A stretch of DNA of 64,000 bases, taken from NCBI GenBank assembly GCA_008828725.1, contig MEHQ01002981.1:74751-138750 (forward strand), in the 5' to 3' direction. Positions within the stretch are counted from its first letter, which is position 1; each line of letters begins with the position of its first letter. This DNA is from Saccharina japonica. Lineage: Eukaryota; Sar; Phaeophyceae; Laminariales; Laminariaceae. Positions 12,001 to 24,544 of the stretch are shown in pieces. The translations under genes were made by a program, and so were the position numbers. The notes under the pieces were generated by a model. That model did not search any database. It was given only the letters and a program-made list of their open reading frames with translations, and was not told the DNA's origin.

Positions 12001-13618
12001 TCTCCGTCCCGCCGGAGCCACCTGCATTATTCACACCTCTACATTCTACTGGCAGGCAGGCATACCAGGTACATTCAAGCCTGCTCAAAGGCAATACAGG
12101 TCACACCCAAACGCTCACCTGTAAAGATTATGAAACCCCTCGTCAGAACAATGGACACCGGTGGTAGGAATAAGACGTAGTGACGACGTCGATTGCCCGG
12201 TAGGTTTAGGTGCAAACTGTGCCCAACTGCTGTACCGAAATAAAAACTATCACCTTATCCGACCCCCATCCCCAAACACCGCGGCCCCAAAATATTATAC
12301 AAAACTTTAGATTGGATACTCGTAGTATAAATACGTAGCAGATTCGACTGGTGTGTGTACAGTTGAAGTCGTGGCCACTTTGGTTTACCAGCATAATCTT
12401 CGTATCTGGCGCAGGAGTGCCTATTTTCTCCAGATGTGAGTTGAGGTGCTCTACCTGTGTCCTGTGTAGGCTGGAGTTTAGATGCGTTCTGTACCCGTAA
12501 ACGTTGGAGGCTGTGAGTGTACGTGGCACCGGCGGAACAGAGCCACCCTGCCATGTTTTGTAGAGTAAAGCCTGCCGCGTCATTAGCCCCTACTGGAACG
12601 GCACTTCAGAGTGCTACCGTCTTCTGACATACTCCACACAAGGCCTCTCTACGCGTAATTGCCTTGCATCATGTACACACGGTAGGTCCATGCGGGAGAC
12701 ACAACATGTATACCAGGTGTAGGGGTAGGTCGCTCGCTTGTCGCGCGCCCTCGCTGCTGTTGCGCTATGATACCAGGTAGTAAAAAATAGATTTTCTGCA
12801 TGCGAGGGTTGTGTGTTCGAGTACTGCTGCTGTATGGGATATCTAGAGTTGAACATTGGGGGTGGTCACCGGTTTGCGCACAAGTGCGGTGTCATGGTCT
12901 GTAGGCGTGCAGTCGCCGACCTCAGAGGTCTGGTCGTGACAGGATTATTGCTTTAATATTATGAATATCTGGATTTATTCATCTCTTTCTGGTATAATAC
13001 CGTATCACACGTAGGCACGAGTTATACGCAAAGGTGGGCGCAAGAGCATGTTGTGTTTGCAGTAGATGCTCTTATCAGCCGATCACATCAGTTGTGTCAG
13101 GAAGGGATTTGTATCGTCAAAAATAAATACAGCAGTATCTTCCGTAGTAGCGCTGCGACCATGCCGCCTGCCCTCGCCACTCTGAGCACGAATCCAAGGT
13201 TTTTGCGGCTTACGCTTCTCCGCTCAACAATAATTTGCAAGATTCAACGTCACACGAAATTCCCCTCCAGGTGCCGTACGGGCTGAACATCTAATAGCAC
13301 TGCAGTCTTACAAATCAGTATTTTGTTTCTCAGCTGCAATATAATTTCCTGTGTATTTTCGACCTTTCCTGACTGCCTACAGTTTCAATGCTGAGGTCTA
13401 CTCCCTAATGGCTATTTTACAAAGCACAGATCATGGGCAACATTTTTGGTGTCTGGTGCCAGTTCGATCCGACGCCTGTTTCGTCACTAAAAGTGTCTCT
13501 TACTAAAGGACTACCCATATGTCTGATACCTATAGACAAATTTGATACATGAGAGCTTTTCGGGCTGCTGATACTGTTTTAACTCCGATGCCCGACGAAA
13601 ACGCCTAGCACTACTGTA
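9035..13618. other. Gene-free duplicated DNA (partner 52,560-58,600)
   Basis: Aligned to copy 2 throughout, apart from the hAT insertion there. Apart from the 188-codon frame listed separately, open frames are short. TACCAGGTA sites lie at 12,063 and 12,771. I recognise no product. Confidence 0.55.
9782..10348 (-). other. Unrecognised 188-codon open frame
   Basis: Open from an ATG at 10,348 to a stop at 9,782. No domain is recognised. The last 50 residues, including FLSLYGLLI and a hydrophobic end VQII.AG, align in frame with 53,293-53,460 minus in copy 2, but the rest of the copy-2 counterpart contains stops. This may be a decaying gene or chance. Codon-position differences were not decisive, so it is not called as a gene. 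Confidence 0.2.
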
Positions 13619-13887
13619 GACTGGTGCTGCGATAGGGGGGGTATCCCCATTTTCACTACCAGGGTTTGGCCACTCGGACGAGTAGCTCCGAAACTAAATG
13701 AAACTTGGACCTAAGCAGAGTTTGTTCCCTTTACGTAACAAAACCTCCAAGGACGGTGCATATAGAACAACAACAAAAACAATAAGAGGTCATGAGTACA
13801 ACGAAGTGAAGCAGTCACTCGGCCGAGTGGCTCTGTGCAGGTGAAACACAAGCACCTAGACACGACCCCCCTACCGTAGCACGAGTC
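13619..13887. mobile_element. MITE, 269 bp, with TGTA target-site duplication
   Basis: The ends are imperfect inverted copies of GACTCGTGCTACGGTAGGGG, flanked by direct TGTA at 13,615-13,618 and 13,888-13,891. Copy 2 has the empty site near 58,605. The interior has an inverted pair around CACTCGGCCGAGTGGCTC. A second member with the same ends, and TGCG duplicated, lies at 38,967-39,225. No coding capacity. A 4-bp duplication with these ends does not let me name a superfamily. Confidence 0.85.
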
Positions 13888-15159
13888 TGTAGTAGACGAA
13901 CCTGCCTGAGTCTGTAGTTCGGCCGTTGATAACGTCCTGCTGTTTACGGCCACAGCAGAATGTAGATAACAAACAGGAGCACCGGAGTTATATAAATTCT
14001 TACTTCCGAGCAATTTCGTTCCGAGATGCCAACACAGCAATGCTTGCCCTTTTCAGATCCAAGGGCCCCAACACCGCCCTCGCGACCATTACGAGCTAGT
14101 TATACGTTGGTCGAGAGCGGTTCTGAGCATTAGAACTGCAGCTATACCGTGTTCGGCAACGAGTATTGATATGGTGGTATTGCACAATTAAAATTGTGAC
14201 TGTTAAAAACGACGAAAATATGTATTTTTCAAAGTACTCAAGTACGTATCTTGACTTAAACGACTCTTCAAACAATATCCCCGGCACTTTTTTTTTCATA
14301 AAAGGGGCTTCGCCGGGTGGCAGCATATCCAAAGCAATACGAAGCAGGGTTGTGGCGATGGATGGGGTCAGACGTGATGCCAAGAGTTCGTATCAACAGC
14401 ACTCTACACGCTACTCGTGCAGAGTGCGAATTTTATAGGGCTGTTTTTATAGACAGTGAATTGTCATTTGTTTTGTGAAATGGAAAAGTGTATGGAAAAT
14501 CGCACATGCCGAAAGCGCAAGTTTTTTTTGCACAAATCGGATTGGATATTGCCGTAGTCTTTAGTTAAAAAGTGTATGGAACTTTGTATTTGCCATTACG
14601 AGTCACTTAAATTTGCTATTTGGAGATTTAAAAATACGTTTTCAAAAACTTGACAAATTAATTGCCATGTTTTTTGGTATCGTTCAAAACGGTCCTTGCA
14701 GGTATAGCACTAACACACGTACTCGTCGCAGATCCAACACATACATATACGACTGAAGCACAGGTGCTGCTGTTGTAGCTTCTCCCTCACCAATGTTGCG
14801 CACTACATAGCTAGGCAAATAGGGGGGTCCGAACATGAAATATCTACGAAGAATATGAGGAAATACGGGATATATCTTCAAAAAGCCTACCCAGGCATTT
14901 TGATGATACGGGTGGCTGTAGCAGGTACGCCACGACCAATCTTACAGCCCATCTACAATGACCCACACTTCAGTTTAATTCGCTGAGAATATGCGAGATG
15001 GTACGGAAGAAATGGCCCCAGACTAGGTCTCTTCCTTGGCCTATATGTTTCATGTATATACTTAACTCCATATCCGTCCGGTTTCACGCTAGGCAGTCGT
15101 GCACGTATTTTCGTATTTTTCCCACGTACCTCCTCTCCTTGTTACTTGAAGTCCGTGCG
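13888..15159. other. Gene-free duplicated DNA
   Basis: Matches 58,610-59,860 in copy 2. Only short frames occur, and none is shared intact. I see nothing further. Confidence 0.55.
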
Positions 15160-16510
15160 TTTTGGGGGGTACCGCGCTCTGGTCACCGACGCAACAGCCG
15201 CAGAAAGCAATCAGCAGCAAGAAGCCGCAGCTAGACGCTGCAACCTTTTTGCTGTAACACTTACTCGTCGCCCGGTGCTAGGCAGCTTTGGGTGCACTTT
15301 ATATATCTGCCTATTCTGTTGATCAAGTGAGCTATTACAATTCATCCACGTATCCTGGCCAGCGTGGGTCCTGTCAGGGAGGCTTCCTCTGTTCGATATT
15401 CGGCACATGGTGTGCGTGCGTCGTTGGTTGGCTGCTGCGCTTAGTTAAGGTCGCCGCTGGAGGTTAATCAGCACCAGGAGCGCAGGAGCGTGGGCGTTCC
15501 GCGAACCCTTCCGCCTGCATCCGATCACAACACTATCACGAATTGTTTGTCGTTGTTGCTGGTGTAGTGCAACAATATAAATACGTTTCATGTGGAATTC
15601 CTTGTAACCGCTAAAGCCTGGATCGGCCTCCTTGCGCAGAAAAGAGGGAATATCGTTTTTGCAACGTGCATGACACCCGTACAGCTGCCCCAAACAATCG
15701 TGGGTGTCGTATACGCTGCGTCAACATCCCCCGTAGAAAAACATGCGGTAGTGATATAAACTCTTAGAATTGAGGATCGTACCTGTTTGTTCAAGCCTCT
15801 TGTTGTCGTCCAAACACAACGTTTCGTTTTGCGTGTGGTGATAGCAACAACATTATGCGACATGTTTATGGCGGGATGTGAAAGTCTTGCAAGCACGCCA
15901 AGAATATATATTATATGACGCGGCGTTTGTCCTCGACGTAGATATATGTTTTTATTATTTGACAGATTGATGTGAGCTTATTCATGTCCCAGGATCTGTT
16001 TGCGGCAAACATCCCTCCCGCTCGAGAAGCGATTCCGATATTCACGGCACTGTAGGTACCTGATATGCTTGATAATGCCAGTCCACTAGGGAAGAGGGAC
16101 GAGGGATGAAGCCGTATAATTATGCTGGCCATGGTGCAACGCTGTCATAAATATGCGGTGGATGTCCGACGTAAGTATAGACATGTATGGCACGCTGCTG
16201 TTGATTTCCCATATTTGGGATTGTGTTAGTCTCGGAGATGAGGCACCAATGGCGTGTTTTTATTGGGACGAACGCTTTTGACACACATAAAAATGAAGCC
16301 GTATCTACTGTACCATCTGGAAGGAATTTGCAACACGACGCCCGTGACTGCGCTGACTAACTTATAATTATATAGAAGCAATGTACGATACGATTTTCGC
16401 GGTTCATGGTACTTCGTATCTCGGAATGGTTTGTTGGGCGGGTGCTGGAATGCTGTAATCGCTGCTTTATTTCGTGATACGCTCATGACGACTTGTGCAC
16501 AGCCTCCTCC
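15160..16510. other. Copy-1-specific segment of about 1.35 kb
   Basis: Copy 2 runs directly from the equivalent of about 15,150 to that of about 16,520 (near 59,850), so this is an insertion here or a deletion there. Overlapping minus frames at 15,445-15,693 and 15,588-15,896 (82 and 102 codons) have no recognisable domain. No terminal inverted repeats or target duplication are evident at the approximate edges. Confidence 0.5.
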
Positions 16511-19500
16511 CCCCCCCGCTTCTGTCCCTTCATTCCATGATACATGGCGCTTAGGGTTCAGCGTTCGCTTCTCTCGTCAATTTGCAGCAGAATTTGCGAA
16601 CTCGTTTGCGATGATGATGGCAACCTCGCCCACGGAAGAGGATTCGTTAAACGCCCTGTCCATTAGACGCACTATTTTCCAAACGAGCGTCGTAGTCGGC
16701 ATACATAGGTGGATGTGTGGTTTGCGGTGTTTGGTCCGGAATCGGGGCGCATCGGGGCACTGAAAAGCTACTTAAACCTAAACGTGGACGTGTGCAGATA
16801 GACACCACACCGTGTTGTATATACTTCTAAAATTATTGATGAAATAATACAACAAACTTAAGACGTAAAGCTACTAGGAAATGTTGAATGCAAGACAGCC
16901 CAGCGAGAAACCCTGTTGAACCTAGATCTGCGGTGTGGGCCAAGGGTCAGTGTTACAACACATAACATTGCTTGAATTCGGAGGGAAAACAATGTATACA
17001 TACCCCGTACATGTTATTTGATATGTACTGGTACCACAGCTTTGGATTCCTGTTGCGTACTCTGGGATGTGTTACAAGTTCTTGGCGTCCCTCCCACTCT
17101 GTTTTGTAGTCGAGTCACTGGTGTTTAGCATGGAGCATGTCCGGACGGTCCCTCACACCCGAAGGAACTGCGAAAGCCGCACAGCATTGAGCACATGCCC
17201 GGTAGTGCTGAGGAGATGCCAAAAACGCGGTCGCGTGGAATTGAAAATATCTTCCACATGCTCCCGGAGCAATCCATCTAGCCACCTTTTAGTTTTATCC
17301 ACCACAACATCACACCAACTACCGCACACCTAACGATCAAATCCACATTTCTTTCTTCCGGAACGAGATCCTTTTGTACTACAGTAGTATATCACCGTGG
17401 TGCGTGTGTTCGCGCGTGTGTTTGTGCAGCGTGCTGACGGCGTTTATTTTGTCTCCTTTTGGTGACTTTGGTGATCCACTGGCAGCTGGCGCCACACACG
17501 GTTGTTCTGTCATCCATAGTCGTGCACGAAGTGGCACTCTCTACGAGTACGATGCAACAACGGAATTGTACGTCCTCACAGTGGAATTTCCCGTTTTCGC
17601 CGTATAACACGGAATAATGAACACACCGTTATATTGGCACATCCGTTGATATTTTGTTGGTGCTGCTTTTCCCTTTACGCATACTTCCCGCGTATACGTT
17701 GAATACCTCCCCGCTGACGGTGGTGCGTCTGTGTACAGCAATAAACGCCAATAACTATCACACCATTTGGTGGATACCATTCACTCGCAGCTTTTGCTAC
17801 TAGTCCTCCCACTGTGGGGCACGCCGCAACCCCCGGCGCCGTTAGTCGGTTTGTGACCCATCACCGAACTTGCCTTGAACCATTGTAGCATTTTCTGGAA
17901 AACACACCAGGGCGCAAAGCTAACTTAATGGCGGTTGTTTGGTCGGGACGTCGGCTAGTAACATAATTTTCACATTTCCGTGGGAGCACAGGGGTTAGTT
18001 TTCCAGCGGGGCAAGAACCTTTGAAGTAAAATCTTCGGGACAGTTGACACCATTGAATTTGTATTGTGGTGTACCTGTATCCAGGGCACACGGTATTTCA
18101 GGCTCCAGTGGCTTATACGCAACCTTCAAAGCGTCATCGACGCATTATAGGGAAAACAGCCCAGTGCGCAAAGCTAAATCTGATATGCGGTCTATTGTTC
18201 GGGGCGTCGGCTAGAAACATAATATTCATATTTTCGCAGGAGCACAGCAGTTCGATTTCCAGCGAGACAAGGGCCTTTGAGGTAAAGTCTTCGGGACAGT
18301 TGACACCATTGAATTCGTATTGTGGTACCTGTATTCAGTCACACGGTATTTCGAGCTCCGGCGGCTGTTCCGTGGAGCGCTACGCGACCTTGAAAGCGCG
18401 TTCCACTCCTGCGCCGCAGGCGTGTAACTTCAATACAGTACCAGAGGGCGGCCGGGGGTAATTGGAGTTTATAATTGCATTCATATTCGTCCGAAAACCA
18501 GATGGCAATGGTTTTAGACGTATAGACACTTTAAACATTGTTTTTCAGACAGAGCTAAAATCAAAGGAGCCTCGAACATCTTTCCCGCGGACAGGACTTG
18601 TAAACCCAACGGATATTTCGCCAGCAGCAAACGGGTTGCGCGACGCGAAACCTCGTGTTGCGCTGCGCGTACTACGCCTCCCTAAACCAAATGCGCTGAC
18701 ATCAATGTATTCCAACACCGGGATTTGCGCCATGGCATAAGGTATTCCATGCCCTGCCGATAGCCGTTCTGCGGAACTGCGGATAGGCGGGCGTCTCTGC
18801 TGTAATTTCCGATCTCCGGTGTGGGCTTCACCATCACCGGCATTATTGGATGGGGATGTAAAAATGAATGCTGGTTTCAGACTAAAGCCTTTCACATGTT
18901 ATCACACCCCTTGTATGCTGGTAACACCCCATTGATTATTGACCCCATTGCTATCACACCCTCTTGTGGTCATAGGATCTGAAGTCTGTCCGAGGTCTAT
19001 TACCGCCCCTATAGTAGCAGATATATCTCCCCCTAGCGCACATCCTAAATACCACACCCCCTCTTTACCAAATACTCTAAATATCACACTCCCTCGTTAC
19101 CACACCACCTAGCGGCGTGGCTACCGTGCATTGTGATTATCGCCGGGGGTAGGTTAGATACAGTACCCCGCTACAACATCAGACCTGGTGATACTGGTTT
19201 TACACTAAACTTGTTACCACTGAGGTGTGCTTCTCTCCGTACTATGTGGTGACAGGTTGGTTATTCAACTATGTTCAGCATTTTAGGTCAAACGGAACGA
19301 AGCCTCGTACATACCGGATTTATTGTTTGACGATTCCGACCACCGAACAACGAGCCGGGTCATACAGTGTAAGACTACGGGGTTTGTGGTCGAAGCTTTA
19401 GAACATCACAGAAAGCCAGGAGGTAAATATCTGTTTGTGTGGCTTGTCAACTTGTTTCGGTTGATAGCGTTGGCGAGTGTGCACTAATTGCCGTTTTATT

Positions 19501-19860
19501 GGGTTGGCTGTTTTTGTCATGTTGTTTCGGATAGCTCGTGTTGGCAAACCCGCATTGTATCGGAGTGTTGTGTCGGTGCCTTTGCGGTTTCAGCGAGCTT
19601 TTTAGTAGTCCTCACGAGTACACACGCTGCGGACGGCACACAATCGTCCACCCACCGCTCCACTCGATTCTACTGTCGTAGGTTTACTACTGTAGAATGT
19701 CACCAGGTTGATTCCATAATGCATAACCGGCATCGTAAAGGCTTCCGTCAGGGTGGGTGCACGTACTTTTGAGATGACCAGCACGCCATCATTAACTATA
19801 CCATTTTCGTATGTTGGACGATAACGGCGACAGATTGTTTCGTGTAGTCGAACGCCCACC
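16511..19860. other. Gene-free duplicated DNA (partner 59,830-63,990)
   Basis: Conserved peptide-like stretches appear in both copies on the minus strand (for example around 17,160-17,330 and 17,640-17,780, with partners at 60,480-60,670 and 61,261-61,464). My hand comparison found differences spread over all three codon positions and stops in at least one copy. They may be remains of an ancestral gene. No intact gene is called. Confidence 0.5.
17860..18370. repeat. Local tandem duplication, 254-bp period
   Basis: GCGCAAAGCTAA recurs at 17,912 and 18,166, and the flanks align over about 250 bp, including ACAGTTGACACCATTGAATT. Copy 2 has a single unit near 61,530-61,850, so the tandem arose after the segmental duplication or was lost in copy 2. 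Confidence 0.75.
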
Positions 19861-21635
19861 TGTGTGTGACTGAATGTGATCGCTCAGTTTACAAGGACGA
19901 CCGTGCAATGGTTCATCCTCGTTCAGACATTGGTAGACATGTTAATCAAACGATACCTAGATAATGATTCGTCATCTATCCACCTTCCACACATAACGTC
20001 TACCAGGAAATCTTTCCATATACACGTGGGGGAGCTGTGGTCGTTATGAGGCTCAGATCCTGATGCTCATGCCGAAAACAGTATTTCGAACGCACGAAAC
20101 GACATGTTCTCGTGTTTACTGGTTATCAAAGGACTCCATAGAAATATCACGGACCAGTATCATGGCAAAACCCAAACTGTGATCCTCAGAACCAGCAAAA
20201 TACCGGAATACAGCAAAATGGCAAGCACGTCCTATTAATTTCTCGAACAAAGCGCGACTTGAACCTCACAGATCACGTAAAGGAAGGACGTATCACGAAA
20301 TAACTAGACCTACAATATATGGTCAACTGGGTAATGGTTTAGGTCTGCCAACAAAACATAGACTTGGTAATTCGTTGTAATCTACCAGTGTATGCAAGGG
20401 TTGGAGCAGTACGGTACCAAGAGACGGGTGGGGTTGGAGCAGTACATGAAGTACATTGCCTACTTTGTATATTTCCGATATGTGGCTTGACTTGCAGCTC
20501 ATTGATTACTTTGCGAATTTCCAATACGTGACTCGTCTTCAGGCGGAACGTGGTTTAGCATGTTGACAGTCGACTGGAATACACATTCGCCATGGTGTTG
20601 GCGATACACATTTAACAACGCTCTAACATAGAAGCAGTAGAGCTCTGCCGTAGTACTGGCTTGAAGGAAGGTTCCCACAGGTGCTGCGTTTCCAGTTCCT
20701 CCCTTTTGTGCTTGCCACGACGCCAGCAAAAGCCCAAGTAGTTAAAGCAGGTTATTATATAGAGATGTCGCAGGTCCGAGACTCAGTACATGGATACAAC
20801 GGTGCCAGTATGGCGCCACGGCTACGATGGAAGTACTGGGGCGGAGAGACAGTAGACCAACAAACGGCAAGAAACACAGTAAAAGCAGCAACCGAGATAT
20901 TTGCGATGGTCGCCTCACGTTCAACAGTATAAACAAAACTATGGATGGAGCGATGGCTTTTTGAAGATACGTGCATGCAATTCAGGGACCGAACACGCCC
21001 GCTATTTACAGCTACGCTTCCTTTCGCAAGTATGTGATAACTCTCTGAAGAAATGGTATGGTGTTTTGGAATATATCTCACTGGTTGTGGTGATCTTTAC
21101 TCGTCCCAACTAAATGGAACCGGTAAATGCTGTGTACAAGTTGCAACTATTACTAGTGTATTGTGTCTTAAACGAATATTCCAAGCCAGCGGCCAACTAT
21201 GCGTATCAAATACTTTGTTTTCGTCAACCACTTCACGGTATATGAGTACTCACAAGCATAACACATGCTGTGGGATCACTAGCGCTTTGATTTCCAGGGT
21301 TGTCGTAGAACCATGTTATTATTTACTGCGACCTGAAACGTGCATGAATATAATAGTTCCTAGATGTGCCTTGAGCACGCGAAAGGCGGTGTAGTGTCTC
21401 AGGGTTCAGGCCTCTGAGAGGCAATGTCGCTTCCCGCAAAGTTGGGTTAACAATATTGTCTGGCCGTTGTAGTGCAGCGTGTTGCAGCGAAAGCATTTCA
21501 ACTATCGTTTTTCCGCTGAGATCTCCACCAACAGTAGGCGCTACGGCCGAAACTTTAACGCTCGTTGTTGCGTAACCCCCCCACTGGTGTGTGTCGATAT
21601 TTTCACTGCAGTCGCCTTCACCGTGTTCGGAGATA
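19861..21635. other. Upstream region of the rightward EsV-1-7 gene
   Basis: This lies beyond the part of the duplication visible in copy 2. It holds a short direct repeat, GGTTGGAGCAGTAC, near 20,398 and 20,433, and frames up to 124 codons without recognisable domains. The last 40 bp resemble the start contexts of the other two EsV-1-7 genes (shared CGTGT.CG..GATAATG). No promoter element is recognised. Confidence 0.5.
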
Positions 21636-22994
21636 ATGAGACAATGCTCACATAATACCTGCAATAAGTGGTCGAGTTTCAATTTCAAGGGCAGCAAGAC
21701 AGCGCTTTACTGCAAGCAACATGCCGAGGCCGGCATGGTGAATACCAATGACAGGCGTTGCTTACATGGCACCTGTATGAAGCATCCGAGTTTCAACGTC
21801 GAGGGCAGCAAAACGCCGGTTTACTGCAAGCAACATGCGGAAGACGGCATGGTGGACGTTCGCAGCAGGCGTTGCTTAAATGGCACCTGTATGAAGCGCC
21901 CGAATTTCAGCGTCGATGGCAGCAAGACACCGGTTTACTGCAAGCAACATGCAGAGGACGGCATGGTGGATGTGTGCAGCAGGCGTTGCATACATGGCAC
22001 CTGCGTGAAGTCGCCGAGTTTCAATGTCAAGGACAGCAAGATGGCGGCGTACTGTAAGCAACATGCGGAGGACGGCATGGTGAACGTTTCCAGCAAGCGT
22101 TGCCGACATGAAACCTGCATGAAGAACTCTAGTTTCAATGTCGAGGGAAGCACACGTGCAGTTTACTGTAAACAACATTCGGAGGACGGCATGGTAGATG
22201 TTCGTAGTCGACGTTGCTCACAACGGACTTGCATGACGAAACCGAGTTTCAATGTGGAGGGTAGCAAGAGGGGGATATACAGCAAGCAACATGCTGAGAG
22301 CAGCATGGTAGATGTTTTCAGCAAGCGTTGCGCACATGGCACCTGCGTGAAGGGGCCGAATTTCAATGTCGTGGGAAGCAAGACGCCGGTGTACTGCAAG
22401 CAACACGCTGAGGGCGGCATGGTGGATGTTTGCAGAAAGCGTTGCTCGCAACCTACTTGCATGAGGGTCCCGAGTTTCAATGTCATGGGTAGCAAGAAGG
22501 CGTTGTACTGTAAGCAACATGCTGAGGACGGCATGGTGTATGTTTGCAGCAGGCGTAGCTCTCGACCGAGTTGCATGATGGCTCCGACCTTTAATGTGGA
22601 GGGCAGCAAGACGGCGGTTTGCTGTAAGCAACATGCAGAGGACGGCATGGTGAACGTTCATACTCGACGTTGCTCACATGACGTCTGCAACAGGACGCCT
22701 AGTTGGGGCGCGCTCTCTCACGGTACAGCCACAGTGTGTTCCCACCATAAAAGCGACATATCGACCGGTCAATTGATCAGTTTCGAGGCAATATGCCAAA
22801 TGTCAAGTTGTGGGCGAAAGTCTCGGTGGGGACTCAATGGGCAGCAACCTACCCACTGCCCACAGCACGGCCCCTCTCAGGACGGGCTCGTATGCACGGT
22901 ACAGCCACCTCCCCGCAAGAGAGCTCGTCGTAACCTGTCGGACTGTGCCGTAAGCCCCCCTGAATTTTCTGTTAAAGCGGAGTGTATGTTTTGA
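21636..22994 (+). CDS. EsV-1-7 repeat protein, 452 aa, 9 canonical + 2 terminal units
   Basis: The largest EsV-1-7 gene here, a single exon on the opposite strand to its two relatives. Units begin at residues 4, 42, 80, 118, 156, 194, 232, 270 and 308 with a strict 38-residue period, then two diverged units at Cys346 and Cys387. Most units read KQHAEDGMV after the third Cys, without the alternation seen in the leftward genes. Two units have lost a ligand: unit 6 has Ser for the third Cys (YSKQH) and unit 9 has Ser for the first Cys. The tail keeps the basic patch KRARR and the sequence PQHGPSQDG. The ATG at 21,636 is the first ATG in the frame and aligns with the other starts. Probably metal-binding; the role is unknown. 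Confidence 0.88.
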   Translation: MRQCSHNTCNKWSSFNFKGSKTALYCKQHAEAGMVNTNDRRCLHGTCMKHPSFNVEGSKTPVYCKQHAEDGMVDVRSRRCLNGTCMKRPNFSVDGSKTPVYCKQHAEDGMVDVCSRRCIHGTCVKSPSFNVKDSKMAAYCKQHAEDGMVNVSSKRCRHETCMKNSSFNVEGSTRAVYCKQHSEDGMVDVRSRRCSQRTCMTKPSFNVEGSKRGIYSKQHAESSMVDVFSKRCAHGTCVKGPNFNVVGSKTPVYCKQHAEGGMVDVCRKRCSQPTCMRVPSFNVMGSKKALYCKQHAEDGMVYVCSRRSSRPSCMMAPTFNVEGSKTAVCCKQHAEDGMVNVHTRRCSHDVCNRTPSWGALSHGTATVCSHHKSDISTGQLISFEAICQMSSCGRKSRWGLNGQQPTHCPQHGPSQDGLVCTVQPPPRKRARRNLSDCAVSPPEFSVKAECMF

Positions 22995-24540
22995 AAGGTG
23001 TGTGGATGATCCGGAGCATGAGTGTATTGATAGTTCGATAATGTATGGTTCGCGTTGAGAAAGTACATCAAGCGTGCATCGTATAGCGGTAAATTAGTCG
23101 TCCCAGGTATATATATACATACATACTTGTTTTTGATATTTTCGCAAAACGCATACGATGTCTCTGTATTGGGGCGGGCCGTATTGCTGTTTAGGTCCCG
23201 ACGACGTTTTTCAGGGGTGAGGCGCTACTGCTCAGACTGCTGTGAGGGTAGCGAAATCAGGATCAACGCTCCACCGAACGAACCTGCTTCATATCAGTGG
23301 GTGTGCCAGTGTTTTTATCAGTTCGAAAGGGGCATGAGCTCACCATCTTCGGTTCTGCATGTATATTTAAACATTTCAAAAGCAACAGTTTTCAGCTCGA
23401 GGATTTCGTCGAAACTCATCTTCGCTAGCTGAGTGTAATACTTCGATCGCCGGTACTTTCGGGTTTGTTTATGTCCTCATGCATGTATATGAACCATGAC
23501 TGTGTTTGTATGGCTATTTCGATCGTCCGGCACCACAAACATTGAATAGAACGGGGCAGTGGCTACTGCACATGACGATGACAATAATCCCCGAAGTATG
23601 TAGTGCAGGTCAACTTCCGTAAACAGCGGCTATTACGTTGAGGTCCAGCGCTAATAGAGTATTTCGATCCAGTAACTTCACTGCGTTGTCAATGCTACCA
23701 GCATTCAAGGTGTAGAGTTGTTTTATTTTTCAATCCTTGACCTTTTTTCGCGAGCGCCTAAACTACCAATGCAGCTAATTGTTTCCAACACTACCATTTG
23801 ATTTGTTGATTCACGTGGTCGTGCAACATTAAAAAACGGCAAGACATGATACATTCCGTGTTCGTAGCTTGTTGTACTAGAGCTGCATCCGCGCCACGGC
23901 ATGTGGAATGGTATCATGCTGACAGTCGTTGTGCCAGACATATGTCACTGAAACTAATCCATACCGGTAAAACATTAGTCTTTCCCCAAACAACACATGT
24001 CCAGCTTTTAGCGGACGCGATGTCACAATCTCAATAACCTGCTTTTGTACTCCGATGATTAAATCCCCAGAGAGTTGGCCATATCTGATGAATGTTCAGC
24101 GGGTAACCTCTTTGGTTGGCCATACACGCCCAGCTCGGTCTCGGCTCCATGCATAAACCGCGACAGCGTCTTTTACTCCGAGTGTCAATTATTCACCACT
24201 GCCTCCCGTGATCACACAGCCTCCGAACGGTCGCACGTGAATGCACATGAGGGCTGAGTTTGGTTGGTATGCCGGTTACGGAGGAGGTCCGGCTATGGTA
24301 CAGATTGTGGTGTGCGTGCAACGAACCGCGTACTGCGACGGCCGTTTCCCCAGATTGTAGATCGTTCCTGTCAGACTCCACCGCAGCGGACGCCGCCGCC
24401 TGTTGGGCACGTCAGTTGTCGAACCTGATAACCCTATACCGTAGATGGACCATATTTTGACGGTTCCACCGTTAGGCAGAAATGTGTATGTGCGATTTAA
24501 CATCCCACTCGTACGTACATTGCCGGTGTAAGAAACGCGC
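22995..24540. other. Intergenic region, nothing recognised
   Basis: Frames up to 125 codons (23,055-23,432 +) show no domain. No repeats or element ends were noticed. Confidence 0.5.
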
Positions 24541-24544
24541 ATGT

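Larger units (their letters stand above)
1104..19860. repeat. Segmental duplication, copy 1 (partner 44,800-64,000)
   Basis: This stretch is collinear with 44,800-64,000 in the same orientation. Anchors that align by eye: 1,104-2,319 with 44,800-45,786; 2,320-4,080 with 45,787-47,500; 5,490-7,800 with 49,390-51,720; 9,060-12,250 with 52,560-55,810; 12,350-14,460 with 57,290-59,160; 16,520-19,860 with 59,830-63,990. Identity varies from roughly 70 to 90 per cent with many small indels, so the duplication is old. The partner reaches the window end, so the true length may exceed 19 kb. Confidence 0.9.

Noticed and set aside
18340-18461. Conserved peptide SSGGCSVERY.TLKAR in both segment copies (also 61,730-61,846)
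   Set aside because: Short, and the rest of the frame is not shared; explained by general similarity of the duplicated DNA.
18545-18895. Minus-strand 116-codon frame with peptide similarity to copy 2 (GFA.R..F.AGE..VG)
   Set aside because: Differences between copies fall as often on second as on third codon positions, and the copy-2 frame is interrupted; not supported as coding.
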